From Chloroflexota bacterium (GTDB lineage: Bacteria > Chloroflexota > Dehalococcoidia > SM23-28-2 > RBG-16-64-32): a DNA stretch of 10,102 nucleotides. This document shows positions 1 to 5,894 of this stretch, piece by piece. The position numbers were made by a program, and so were the translations under genes. The notes beneath the pieces were generated by a model. That model made no database searches and had not been told where the DNA came from. It saw nothing but the letters and a program-made list of their open reading frames with translations. Numbering within the stretch: the first letter of the stretch is position 1; every line of letters begins with the position of its first letter. The DNA is taken from assembly GCA_016190405.1 (NCBI GenBank), contig JACPQO010000057.1, forward strand, positions 1 to 10,102. Reading direction: 5' to 3'.

Positions 1-75
1 TACTTCGTTGGCCAGCCGCGGCAGCAGCCGGGCCACCTTCCCTGCCCCAGGCAGGACCGCTCCGTACACCTGCAT
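1..75 (-). CDS. 5' fragment of an unidentified minus-strand gene
   Basis: The first 25 codons of a minus-strand reading frame run from an ATG at 75-73 and leave the window still open. The peptide begins MQVYGAVLPGAGKVARLLPR. A purine-rich Shine-Dalgarno stretch (AGAGGGGGG) lies about five bases upstream of the ATG on the minus strand, and this is the main support for the start. The gene is divergent from the SDR gene, and the gap of about 190 bases between them should hold both promoters. Too little protein is visible to name a family: there is no signal peptide and no recognisable motif. It could also be a chance open frame, since GC-rich DNA has many. Confidence 0.5.
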   Translation of the reverse strand, partial: MQVYGAVLPGAGKVARLLPRLANEV

Positions 76-208
76 AGGTACCCCCCTCTTGAGGCGTTTC
101 ATCCCTATACTGGTGTAACGCGATGTATCTGAACGAGCTCAGTGCTGTGGTCACCCTCATCCGATGGCGGGAGCGGCGGTTGCACCGTTGCGCGCAGCCA
201 TTGGGCAG

Positions 209-238
209 TGGACAGTCCGTCGCCGGCCAATCTATACT
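209..238 (+). promoter_or_regulatory. candidate sigma70 promoter for the SDR gene
   Basis: A -35-like TGGACA (209-214) and a -10-like TATACT (233-238) are separated by 18 bases. Each matches five of six consensus positions. Transcription would start near 245, giving a leader of about 24 bases that contains the strong AGGAGGAGG ribosome site at 256-264. The rest of the gap (76-208) holds a second TATACT at 106-111 with no good -35 partner. Confidence 0.5.
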
Positions 239-268
239 TCACGAGACCCAGAGCTAGGAGGAGGACCA

Positions 269-1051
269 ATGCTCCTGAAAGACCGGGTGGCGCTCATCAC
301 GGGCGCCGGAAGGGGTATCGGGCAGGGCATCGCCCTGCGCTTCGCGAACGAAGGGGCGAAGCTGGCGCTGGTGGACATCGAGGCTTCGTACCTGGAGGAT
401 ACGGCATCGAAGCTGCGGCAGACGAAGGCGGAGTTCGAGTCCTACCAGGGGGACGTGAGCGTGACGACCGACGTGGAGCGCTTCTTCGGGCAGGCCATCG
501 AGCGGTTCGGACGGATCGACGTCTGCGTGAACAACGCCGGCATCGGCAACCCGCCGCTGCCGCTGGCCCAGATGACGGACGAAGGGTTCGACCGGACGAT
601 AGCGGTGAACCTGCGGGGGGTGTTCCTGTGCATGCGGGCGGCGGCGCAGCAGATGATCAAGCAAGGCCAGGGCGGCCGCATCATCAGCGTGTCCTCGCAG
701 GCGGGGAAGACGGGGTTCGCCCTGCTGGGGCCGTACTGCGCCACCAAGGCGGGAGTCATCCTGCTGACCCAGGCCATGGCGAAGGAACTGGGGCCGCACA
801 AGATCACGGTGAACGCCATCTGTCCGGGGACCATCGACACGCCGCTGCTGCGGGGCGGGCTGGACCCCATCCTCAAGGCGACGGGCCAGACCCTCGAGCA
901 GTGGGCTCTGAAGAACGGACCGCCGATACCGCTGGGGCGCATCGGCTATCCAGCAGACGTGGCCAAGCTGGTGACCTTCCTGGCCTCGGATGAGGGGGAC
1001 TACATGACGGGGCAGGCGATCAACATCACCGGTGGGCAGGAGATGCATTAG
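269..1051 (+). CDS. Short-chain dehydrogenase/reductase (SDR, classical type)
   Basis: A 260-residue classical SDR that probably oxidises or reduces an alcohol/ketone pair with NAD(H) in the cytoplasm. The Rossmann glycine motif TGAGRGIG is at residues 11-18. Asp36 at the end of beta-strand 2 suggests NAD(H) rather than NADP(H). NNAG is at 88-91, and the catalytic set is Asn114, Ser143, Tyr156 and Lys160 (YCATK). The C-terminal TGQAINITGG is typical. The chosen ATG has AGGAGGAGG four bases upstream and makes the protein begin just before beta-1. The longer frame from 164 would add 35 residues without a ribosome site and overlaps the promoter. The epoxide-hydrolase-like gene follows on the same strand after 112 bases. 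The substrate cannot be told; 3-oxoacyl-ACP reductase-like, sugar or diol dehydrogenase activity are all possible. Confidence 0.95.
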   Translation: MLLKDRVALITGAGRGIGQGIALRFANEGAKLALVDIEASYLEDTASKLRQTKAEFESYQGDVSVTTDVERFFGQAIERFGRIDVCVNNAGIGNPPLPLAQMTDEGFDRTIAVNLRGVFLCMRAAAQQMIKQGQGGRIISVSSQAGKTGFALLGPYCATKAGVILLTQAMAKELGPHKITVNAICPGTIDTPLLRGGLDPILKATGQTLEQWALKNGPPIPLGRIGYPADVAKLVTFLASDEGDYMTGQAINITGGQEMH

Positions 1052-1074
1052 GCCCGCCCACCCCACTCCACCCC

Positions 1075-1157
1075 GGGAACAGGGAACCAGGAACAAGGAA
1101 CCAGGCCCCGCCCCCGGCGGTACCGGGGCCGGAGAACCAAGAAATTAGAACCAAGGA
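1075..1157. repeat. GAAC-rich degenerate repeat between SDR and hydrolase genes
   Basis: GGAAC, AGGAACC or AGAACC words recur six times at irregular spacing of about 9-11 bases (1075-1105 and again 1132-1153). They begin some 20 bases after the SDR stop. A GC-rich inverted repeat splits the two parts. The last copy runs into the ribosome site AAGGAGG (1153-1159) of the next gene. No function is known. Confidence 0.45.
1104..1130. repeat. GC-rich inverted repeat (stem-loop)
   Basis: GGCCCCG (1104-1110) pairs perfectly with CGGGGCC (1124-1130) around a 13-base loop. An alternative stem pairs CCCCGG (1112-1117) with CCGGGG (1123-1128). No T-run follows on either strand, so it is not a canonical intrinsic terminator. 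It could attenuate or stabilise the message between the two genes. Confidence 0.45.
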
Positions 1158-1163
1158 GGCCCC

Positions 1164-2048
1164 ATGGCTGGCGAGAGCTGGCAGCAGAGGTACGTGACGG
1201 CGAACGGGATCCGCGTCCACTACGTGGAGCAAGGAGACGGGTTCCCGGTGGTGATGCTGCACGGGTTCCCGGAGCTGTGGTACTCGTGGCGGCACCAGGT
1301 GCCGGCCCTGGCCGCGGCGGGGCTGCGGGCCATCGCGCCGGACCTGCGCGGCTACGGCGAGACGGACAAGCCGGCCGGGCTGGAGACCTACGACATGGAG
1401 CACCTGGTGGGCGACCTCGTAGGGCTGCTGGACGCGCTCCAGATCGAGAAGGCGGTCATCGTGGGGCACGACTGGGGCGGGGTGGTAGTCTGGTCGGCGG
1501 CGCTGATGGCGCCGGAGCGGGTGGAGCGCGTGGTCGGCGTCAACACGCCGCTGCTGCCGCGGTCGGCGATCCCGCCCATTCAGGCGATCAAGCAATCGGG
1601 CGACAACCGGATGCAGTACATGGTGTTCTTCCAGGAGCCGGGCCGGGCGGAGGCGTTCTTCGCACAGGACCTGGAGGGCACGCTGCGCCGCTTCTACGCC
1701 GGGGCCGGCGGCGGCACGGAGTACCTCTCCGACGAGGAGTTCCAGGTGTACGTGGAGGCGTTCCGCAAGGGCGGGCTGACGGGCCCGCTGAACTTCTACC
1801 GCAACATCGACCGCAACTGGGAGCAGGCGGCGGCGCTGGAGGGGAGGCAGGTGCTTTGCCCGGCGCTGATGGTGATGGCGGAGAAGGATCCCGTGCTGCG
1901 GCCGGAGCTGACGGCGGGGATGGAGGCGCGGGCGCCCAACCTGCGCAAGGAGTTGATCCGGGACTGCGGGCACTGGACGCAGCAGGAGAAGCCGCAGGAG
2001 CTGAACCGGCTGCTGGTGGAGTTCCTGGGGAGCCTGGGGCGTTCGTAG
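1164..2048 (+). CDS. Alpha/beta hydrolase, soluble epoxide hydrolase type
   Basis: A 294-residue alpha/beta-hydrolase that should open epoxides to vicinal diols using an Asp nucleophile. HGFPE (33-37) forms the oxyanion region, and GHDWGG (101-106) is the nucleophile elbow with Asp103. The cap domain carries both ring-opening tyrosines: Tyr152 in QYMVFFQEPG and Tyr212 in FYRNIDRNW. Asp242 (EKDPVL) and His270 (CGHW) complete the triad. The two cap tyrosines and the YRNxxRNW motif favour epoxide hydrolase over haloalkane dehalogenase. The length is normal and no signal peptide is visible, so it should be cytoplasmic. The start has AAGGAGG four bases upstream. It lies 112 bases after the SDR gene and may be co-transcribed. 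The TAG stop lies inside the left arm of a 29-bp palindrome. Confidence 0.93.
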   Translation: MAGESWQQRYVTANGIRVHYVEQGDGFPVVMLHGFPELWYSWRHQVPALAAAGLRAIAPDLRGYGETDKPAGLETYDMEHLVGDLVGLLDALQIEKAVIVGHDWGGVVVWSAALMAPERVERVVGVNTPLLPRSAIPPIQAIKQSGDNRMQYMVFFQEPGRAEAFFAQDLEGTLRRFYAGAGGGTEYLSDEEFQVYVEAFRKGGLTGPLNFYRNIDRNWEQAAALEGRQVLCPALMVMAEKDPVLRPELTAGMEARAPNLRKELIRDCGHWTQQEKPQELNRLLVEFLGSLGRS

Positions 2049-2073
2049 AAACGCCCCGCCGGGGCGTCTCTAC
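2045..2073. repeat. 29-bp palindrome (GTAG...CTAC family), copy A; possible bidirectional terminator
   Basis: A 13-bp stem with one mismatch (A2050/C2068) and a three-base loop: GTAGAAACGCCCC (2045-2057) opposite GGGGCGTCTCTAC (2061-2073). It sits between the convergent hydrolase and cyclase genes, and its left arm contains the stop codon TAG (2046-2048) of the plus-strand gene. There is no poly-T tail on the plus strand, so termination is plausible but unproven. Its ends match two more palindromes in the window (2386-2413 and 3599-3626). Confidence 0.75.
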
Positions 2074-2143
2074 CCCCCGCGGCAGCGGCTCGAGGACAGG
2101 CTCTGAAGGTCGCCCCTAAAGTGGATCCCTCAGGCAGTACGAG

Positions 2144-3511
2144 CTAGCCTTCTTGCCAACGGACCTCGTACAGGCGGACGGGGTCCTCGAAGCCCTTTAG
2201 GACGACGTCGCCGCTGTCGGCGAACAGGAAGCCCTTGCCCATGGCCAGTTCGCGCACCACATTGGAGACCAGGACCTGGCCCGGCTGGGCGTGGTCGCAG
2301 ATGCGGCGGGCGAGCTGTACGGCGGCGCCGAACAGGTCCTCCTCTTCGGCCACGGGCTCGCCGGCGTTCAGGCCGATGCGCACGTGTAGGGGCGCGTCAT
2401 GATGCGCCCCTACGCCCCGATTTCGTTCATCGAAGGCGCGCTGGATGGCGATAGCGCACTCCAGAGCGCGGCTGGCGGAGGGAAAGGAGGCCATGATGCC
2501 GTCGCCGGTGTGCTTGATCTCGGCGCCGCCGCAGGCCTTCAGGGCGTCGCGGACGACGGTGTTGTGAGCGCGCACCAGGTCCTGGGCCTTCTCATCGCCC
2601 AGGCGCTGGGTGAGGGTGGTGGAGCCTTCCATGTCCGTGAAGAGGATGGTGACGAGGCCGGATACGCGGGTCCCGTTGGGGACGGGCTTCGCCTTGGCGC
2701 GACGCTCTGGAGGGGCCAGGAACTCGTTGATGGCCTGAAGTATCGCGGGGCCCCCGGAAAGATCGAAGTGAACGTCCAAGTCCAGGGCCACCAGGCGGGC
2801 GTTGGGCATGAGAGATGCCAACTGGCGCCCCAGCTCAAAGGGGAAGGCCCGGTCGTGGCGGGCGTGGACAACCAAAGTCGGAACTTTGATCTGGGGCAGC
2901 AGTTCCGTGACATCCTCCCGACCGACCGCTTCGAGCTGAGCGGCGGCGGCGGCGGCGGCGCACGATTCCCGCAGGGCTGTGAAGTATCGACGCGCTGTGT
3001 CTGGATCCGCGCCGGGCATTATCAGAACAGGAATGATCTCCGAGCCGATCTCCCAGCCGGCGCGGAAGAGACGGATCAGCGCCTCCCCGGCTTCCGGCGT
3101 GCCGATGTCTTGGCCACGGGCGAAACAACCGTAGAGTATCAGATGGGAGACCTTGTCGGGATGGCGGAAGGCATACTCTACGGCGACAGGGCCAGCCATG
3201 TCACCGGCGAATAGGACCACCCGCCGCAGCTTCAGGTGGTCGATCACCGCTTCCAGGTCCTTGACGAGAGCGCCCCGGCTGAAGTCCGTAACGTTGCGAT
3301 CCGACATACCGGTGCCGCGCCGGTCGTACCTGACGAGCTGGCGGTTGGCGGCTAACTGCTGATGGAAAGAAGCATACCGGGGTTCGAGCGCCTCATACTT
3401 TAGCGTGCTAAACCAGACAGGCACGCTGACGATGGGCGGCCCTTCCCCCGTGGTCGCGTAGGCGATGCGGACGCCGTCGGAGGCAGTACAGAATCGGACC
3501 TGCGGTTCCAT
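2144..3511 (-). CDS. Alpha/beta hydrolase fused to class III adenylate/guanylate cyclase domain
   Basis: A 455-residue two-domain protein. Residues 12-267 are an alpha/beta-hydrolase fold (RYDRRGTGMSD at 61-71; late acid Asp220 in HARHD; His248). Residues 285-450 are a class III cyclase catalytic domain that makes cAMP or cGMP. Metal-binding Asp293 lies in FTDMEGST and Asp337 in KHTGDG. Lys333 and Asp392 favour ATP, and Arg403 is the transition-state arginine. Gln399 stands where Asn is usual. At the hydrolase nucleophile position an Asp (Asp104 in FAGDMAGP) replaces the usual Ser, so that domain may be a sensor rather than an esterase. The start at 3511 has GGAAGG ten bases upstream; the alternative ATG at 3556 has no ribosome site. 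A GTAG...CTAC palindrome lies in frame at residues 367-376. The gene is last in the four-gene minus-strand run. Confidence 0.9.
   Translation of the reverse strand: MEPQVRFCTASDGVRIAYATTGEGPPIVSVPVWFSTLKYEALEPRYASFHQQLAANRQLVRYDRRGTGMSDRNVTDFSRGALVKDLEAVIDHLKLRRVVLFAGDMAGPVAVEYAFRHPDKVSHLILYGCFARGQDIGTPEAGEALIRLFRAGWEIGSEIIPVLIMPGADPDTARRYFTALRESCAAAAAAAQLEAVGREDVTELLPQIKVPTLVVHARHDRAFPFELGRQLASLMPNARLVALDLDVHFDLSGGPAILQAINEFLAPPERRAKAKPVPNGTRVSGLVTILFTDMEGSTTLTQRLGDEKAQDLVRAHNTVVRDALKACGGAEIKHTGDGIMASFPSASRALECAIAIQRAFDERNRGVGAHHDAPLHVRIGLNAGEPVAEEEDLFGAAVQLARRICDHAQPGQVLVSNVVRELAMGKGFLFADSGDVVLKGFEDPVRLYEVRWQEG
2386..2413. repeat. 28-bp near-perfect palindrome (GTAG...CTAC family), copy B, inside the cyclase coding sequence
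   Basis: GTAGGGGCGC (2386-2395) pairs perfectly with GCGCCCCTAC (2404-2413), and the eight-base centre (GTCATGAT) is itself nearly self-complementary. On the coding (minus) strand it is read as GTA GGG GCG and so on, encoding VGAHHDAPL plus the first base of the next codon, between AFDERNRG and HVRIGLNAG of the cyclase domain. The other two possible frames of the left arm would include TAG or read AGG; the frame used keeps the gene open. Confidence 0.85.
2941..2960. repeat. CGG trinucleotide run encoding polyalanine
   Basis: Six uninterrupted CGG units plus two bases. On the minus strand they encode seven alanines (residues 185-191 of the hydrolase-cyclase) in a helix-rich cap region. Length changes here would stay in frame. 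Confidence 0.8.
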
Positions 3512-3561
3512 GTGTGGTGGGCCTTCCCTATCGCGCCGCAATGATAGCGCCGACATGGGGA

Positions 3562-3588
3562 GGCGTCAAAAGGTGGGGCGTCAAAAGG
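3562..3588. repeat. Direct repeat GGCGTCAAAAGG, two copies
   Basis: Two exact 12-base copies (3562-3573 and 3577-3588) start 15 bases apart, upstream of the minus-strand hydrolase-cyclase gene; a partial third (AGCGTCAGG) follows at 3591-3599. The position would suit a regulator site, but no factor is recognised, and it may be simple local duplication. Confidence 0.5.
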
Positions 3589-3598
3589 CCAGCGTCAG

Positions 3599-3626
3599 GT
3601 AGGGGCGCGGCATGCTTCGCCCTTAC
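3599..3626. repeat. 28-bp palindrome (GTAG...TTAC), copy C, overlapping a stop codon
   Basis: GTAGGGGCG (3599-3607) opposes CGCCCTTAC (3618-3626) with one G-T pair. It matches copy B at 24 of 28 positions. Its right end, read on the minus strand as GTAA, supplies the TAA stop (3625-3623) of the toroid-fold gene. It separates this gene from the cyclase gene downstream, where it could act as a processing or termination hairpin. Confidence 0.78.
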
Positions 3627-4645
3627 GTTGCGGAAAGCCCCTGCACCATCTCGTCCAGGAGCACCACGAACTCGGCGGTTACTTCGTCGGTGACAACTTG
3701 CTCGGTGAAGCCGCCGGTGTTGTGCCAGGAGCCGTCGGGATTCTGCTGGGTGAGGAGGGCGTCCGCCACGCGCAGGGCCAGGTCGCGGTAGCGGTCATCG
3801 CCGGTGAGCTGGTAGACGAGGGCGGCGCCCCAGCCGACCTTGCCGACCTGGGCGGTCTCGTACATGGCGTCGGTGCAGCGAAAGGCGAGATCGATGTAGC
3901 GCCGGGCCAGGTCGAGCTCGGAACGGGCGCCCGTGGTCATGGCCAGGCGGCTGAGGAAGGCGGCGGCGATGCCGATCTGGAAGTACCACTGGAGCGGCTG
4001 CTCGAACTGGACGGCGAAGAACCTGGCCGCCTCCGGCTTGAACTCCGTGCGCAGGGCGCCGCGGCTCCAGATGAAGTAGAGCCGCTCCTCAGGCTGCGGC
4101 TGGGCGTCCATGAGCGTGCGCAGGAAGCCGCCGCAGGCACGGGCGTTACCCAGGCGGCCGGCGAACAGGCAGGCGAGGCCGGCCTGGGAGGAGGACATGA
4201 TGTCCTGGGGCGCCCTGTCGGGCTCGACATCGATGCGGGCGCGGAAGCCGCCGCTGGCCGGGTCCTGGAGGGTGACCAGGAAGTCGGCGGCGCGGCGGGC
4301 GATGTGGAAGGCGCCCAGCTTCTGGGCGCCGATGGCCAGCCAGGCGTTGGGATAGGGGTAGACGGCTTCCAGGCCGGCGCCGCGGGGGTACTCGCCCCGG
4401 AAGTCGCCTGTCTCGGGGTCGAAGCCATTCTCGCGCACCCAGGCCAGGAGGCGGGCGGCCTCGCCGGTCCGGCCGGCGGCGGCCAGGGCCCAGAGGGCCT
4501 TGTAGTAGGAGCCCAGGCCCCACTCTGGTTCGCCGATGAGGCCACGGTGCGGGTCTCCGTCAGGACGCTGCCGGGCGACGAGGTAATCGGCTGCGCGGTC
4601 GCGGGCCTGGATGAAGGGAGTGAGGTCTAGGGCGACGTGGGCCAT
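3623..4645 (-). CDS. Terpenoid-cyclase/prenyltransferase-like alpha/alpha-toroid protein, function unknown
   Basis: A 340-residue soluble protein made almost wholly of paired helices, with features of (alpha/alpha)6-toroid proteins such as squalene/prenyltransferase repeats. It has an early glutamine/aspartate-glycine turn (RQRPDGD, 25-31), an aromatic pocket-like stretch GEPEWGLGSYYKALWAL (38-54), GLEAVYPYPNAWLAI (91-105), and a late QW-like motif TQQNPDGSW (299-307). No DxDD or DDxxD terpene-cyclase acid motif is seen, so I do not assign a reaction; glycan epimerase- or lyase-type toroids are alternatives. No signal peptide. The start ATG at 4645 has AGGAGA six bases upstream; the longer GTG start at 4675 lies inside a hairpin. 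A -10-like GATAAT on the minus strand (4669-4664) may mark a promoter. The TAA stop lies in palindrome copy C. Confidence 0.8.
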   Translation of the reverse strand: MAHVALDLTPFIQARDRAADYLVARQRPDGDPHRGLIGEPEWGLGSYYKALWALAAAGRTGEAARLLAWVRENGFDPETGDFRGEYPRGAGLEAVYPYPNAWLAIGAQKLGAFHIARRAADFLVTLQDPASGGFRARIDVEPDRAPQDIMSSSQAGLACLFAGRLGNARACGGFLRTLMDAQPQPEERLYFIWSRGALRTEFKPEAARFFAVQFEQPLQWYFQIGIAAAFLSRLAMTTGARSELDLARRYIDLAFRCTDAMYETAQVGKVGWGAALVYQLTGDDRYRDLALRVADALLTQQNPDGSWHNTGGFTEQVVTDEVTAEFVVLLDEMVQGLSAT

Positions 4646-4674
4646 GAAGGTTCTCCTGGGAGGATTATCCGCCA

Positions 4675-4694
4675 CCGCGCACTGAAGTGCGCGG
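4675..4694. repeat. Stem-loop 1 of a four-hairpin cluster
   Basis: CCGCGCACT (4675-4683) pairs perfectly with AGTGCGCGG (4686-4694), with GA between. It is upstream of the toroid gene's ribosome site on the minus strand and would be in its 5' leader if transcription starts further upstream. Confidence 0.8.
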
Positions 4695-4704
4695 CTTGAA
4701 GCCG
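4692..4704. repeat. Stem-loop 2 of the hairpin cluster
   Basis: CGGCT (4692-4696) pairs with AGCCG (4700-4704) around TGA. It overlaps the end of stem-loop 1 by three bases, so the two would compete in RNA. Confidence 0.6.
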
Positions 4705-4707
4705 GAG

Positions 4708-4727
4708 CCGCCGACTTTAGTCGGCGG
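4708..4727. repeat. Stem-loop 3 of the hairpin cluster
   Basis: CCGCCGACT (4708-4716) pairs perfectly with AGTCGGCGG (4719-4727) with TT between. It has the same architecture as stem-loop 1: a nine-base stem closing on ACT/AGT and a two-base centre, but a different stem sequence. Confidence 0.8.
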
Positions 4728-4760
4728 GGTTGTTATGTTCCTCGTCATTCGTTCCCTCGG

Positions 4761-4778
4761 GCAGGGCTGAAGCCCTGC
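4761..4778. repeat. Stem-loop 4 of the hairpin cluster, next to the oxidoreductase stop codon
   Basis: GCAGGGCT (4761-4768) pairs perfectly with AGCCCTGC (4771-4778) with GA between. It starts three bases beyond the TAG stop (4783-4781) of the Gfo/Idh/MocA gene on the minus strand. It could act as a terminator-like or 3'-stabilising hairpin, although no T-run follows. Confidence 0.8.
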
Positions 4779-4780
4779 AG

Positions 4781-5809
4781 CTACGGCACCGGATCTATGG
4801 GCACGGGCTTGCCGGACTCGATGCTCTGGACGGTGGCGCAGAGCATGGCGGTGACGGCGTAGCCATCCTCGAGGCTGGCGGCGGGCTCGACGCCGTCCAG
4901 GACGCAGTCGACGAAGTGGCGCATGGGCTCATAGAAGGGGTTGTCCAGGCGTCCGAAGGGGTTGCGGCGGGACTGGCCCGGATAGCCGAAGCGGTCGGCG
5001 TCGGCCAGGCGGAGCTCCTGGCCGTTGGCCTCGTACTGGAGGTGGCCGCGGCTGCCCTGGAGGAAGAGGCCGCTGGCGATGACGTTGGGGGAGCTATCGG
5101 GGATGATCCAGGAGCTGTCGAAGACGCAGGAGGCGCCGTCCTGGAAGCGGACCAGGGCCTGGACGCAGTCGTAGGTGTCGACGCCGCGCTCGGCGAGGAC
5201 GCCCTTGTAGGCGGTGGCGTAGACCTCCACCGGTTCGCGGCCGTAGAACCAGCGGACCAGGTCCATGGTGTGGCACATGAGGAACCAGTGGGGGCCGGAA
5301 CGGGCGGCCCAGGGCAGCCAGGCGGTGGCTACCTGCACAGCGTCGGAAAGCCAGGCGTAGCCGGAAACGGGGTCGCCCAGGCGGCCGCGCTCGATGGCGC
5401 GTTTGATGGTGGCGTAGTGGGGCCGCCAGCGGTTCTGGAAATCGGTCATGCCCTTGACGGCCGCGGCGCGGCGGGCCTCGACGATCTGCCTCGCCTCGTC
5501 GAGGTCGGTCGCGAGGGGCTTCTCGATGATGAGGTGCTTGCCGGCGCGGAGGACGGCCAGGGCGGGCTCCAGGTGGGCGAAGTCCGGCGTGGCGACGGCG
5601 ACGGCGTCGATGTCGGGGTTGGCGGCCACGTCTTCGACGCGGGTGGTGTAATCGCAGCCGAAGCGCTGGGCGCTATCGCGGGCGCGGGCTTCGTCCAGAT
5701 CGCAGACCAGGGCCAGGCGGCTGCGGTGGTAGTCGGCGTAGGCGGTGCAGTGGTTCTGGCCCCAGGTGCCCAGGCCGATAACGGCCATTCGCGCGATTCG
5801 ATCAGCCAT
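4781..5809 (-). CDS. Gfo/Idh/MocA family NAD(P)-dependent oxidoreductase
   Basis: A 342-residue cytoplasmic dehydrogenase of the glucose-fructose oxidoreductase/inositol dehydrogenase family, which oxidises or reduces a sugar, cyclitol or related ring with NAD(P). The N-terminal Rossmann domain has GLGTWG at 12-17 after beta-1, Asp37 in VCDLDE at the end of beta-2, and ATPDFAH at 73-79. EKPLA (96-100) is the family's catalytic lysine motif, with Lys97. The C-terminal domain has the family histidine motif CHTMDLVRW (His180, Asp183). The start at 5809 has GGGGAGGG about seven bases upstream; the ATG at 5788 would remove residues before beta-1 and lacks a better site. Open frame upstream of 5809 is a shadow of the GGDEF gene. 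It follows the GGDEF gene by 85 bases. The substrate is unknown. Confidence 0.93.
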   Translation of the reverse strand: MADRIARMAVIGLGTWGQNHCTAYADYHRSRLALVCDLDEARARDSAQRFGCDYTTRVEDVAANPDIDAVAVATPDFAHLEPALAVLRAGKHLIIEKPLATDLDEARQIVEARRAAAVKGMTDFQNRWRPHYATIKRAIERGRLGDPVSGYAWLSDAVQVATAWLPWAARSGPHWFLMCHTMDLVRWFYGREPVEVYATAYKGVLAERGVDTYDCVQALVRFQDGASCVFDSSWIIPDSSPNVIASGLFLQGSRGHLQYEANGQELRLADADRFGYPGQSRRNPFGRLDNPFYEPMRHFVDCVLDGVEPAASLEDGYAVTAMLCATVQSIESGKPVPIDPVP

Positions 5810-5894
5810 AGCGGAACCCTCCCCAGGCGCAGGACAGACGGCAGGCTGAAGATAGGCGCAAACGGCGCCGGTGTCAACCCGGCTGGACGGCCGA

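Noticed and set aside
1104..1130. GC-rich hairpin as an intrinsic terminator after the SDR gene
   Set aside because: No T-run follows on either strand, so it is listed only as an inverted repeat.
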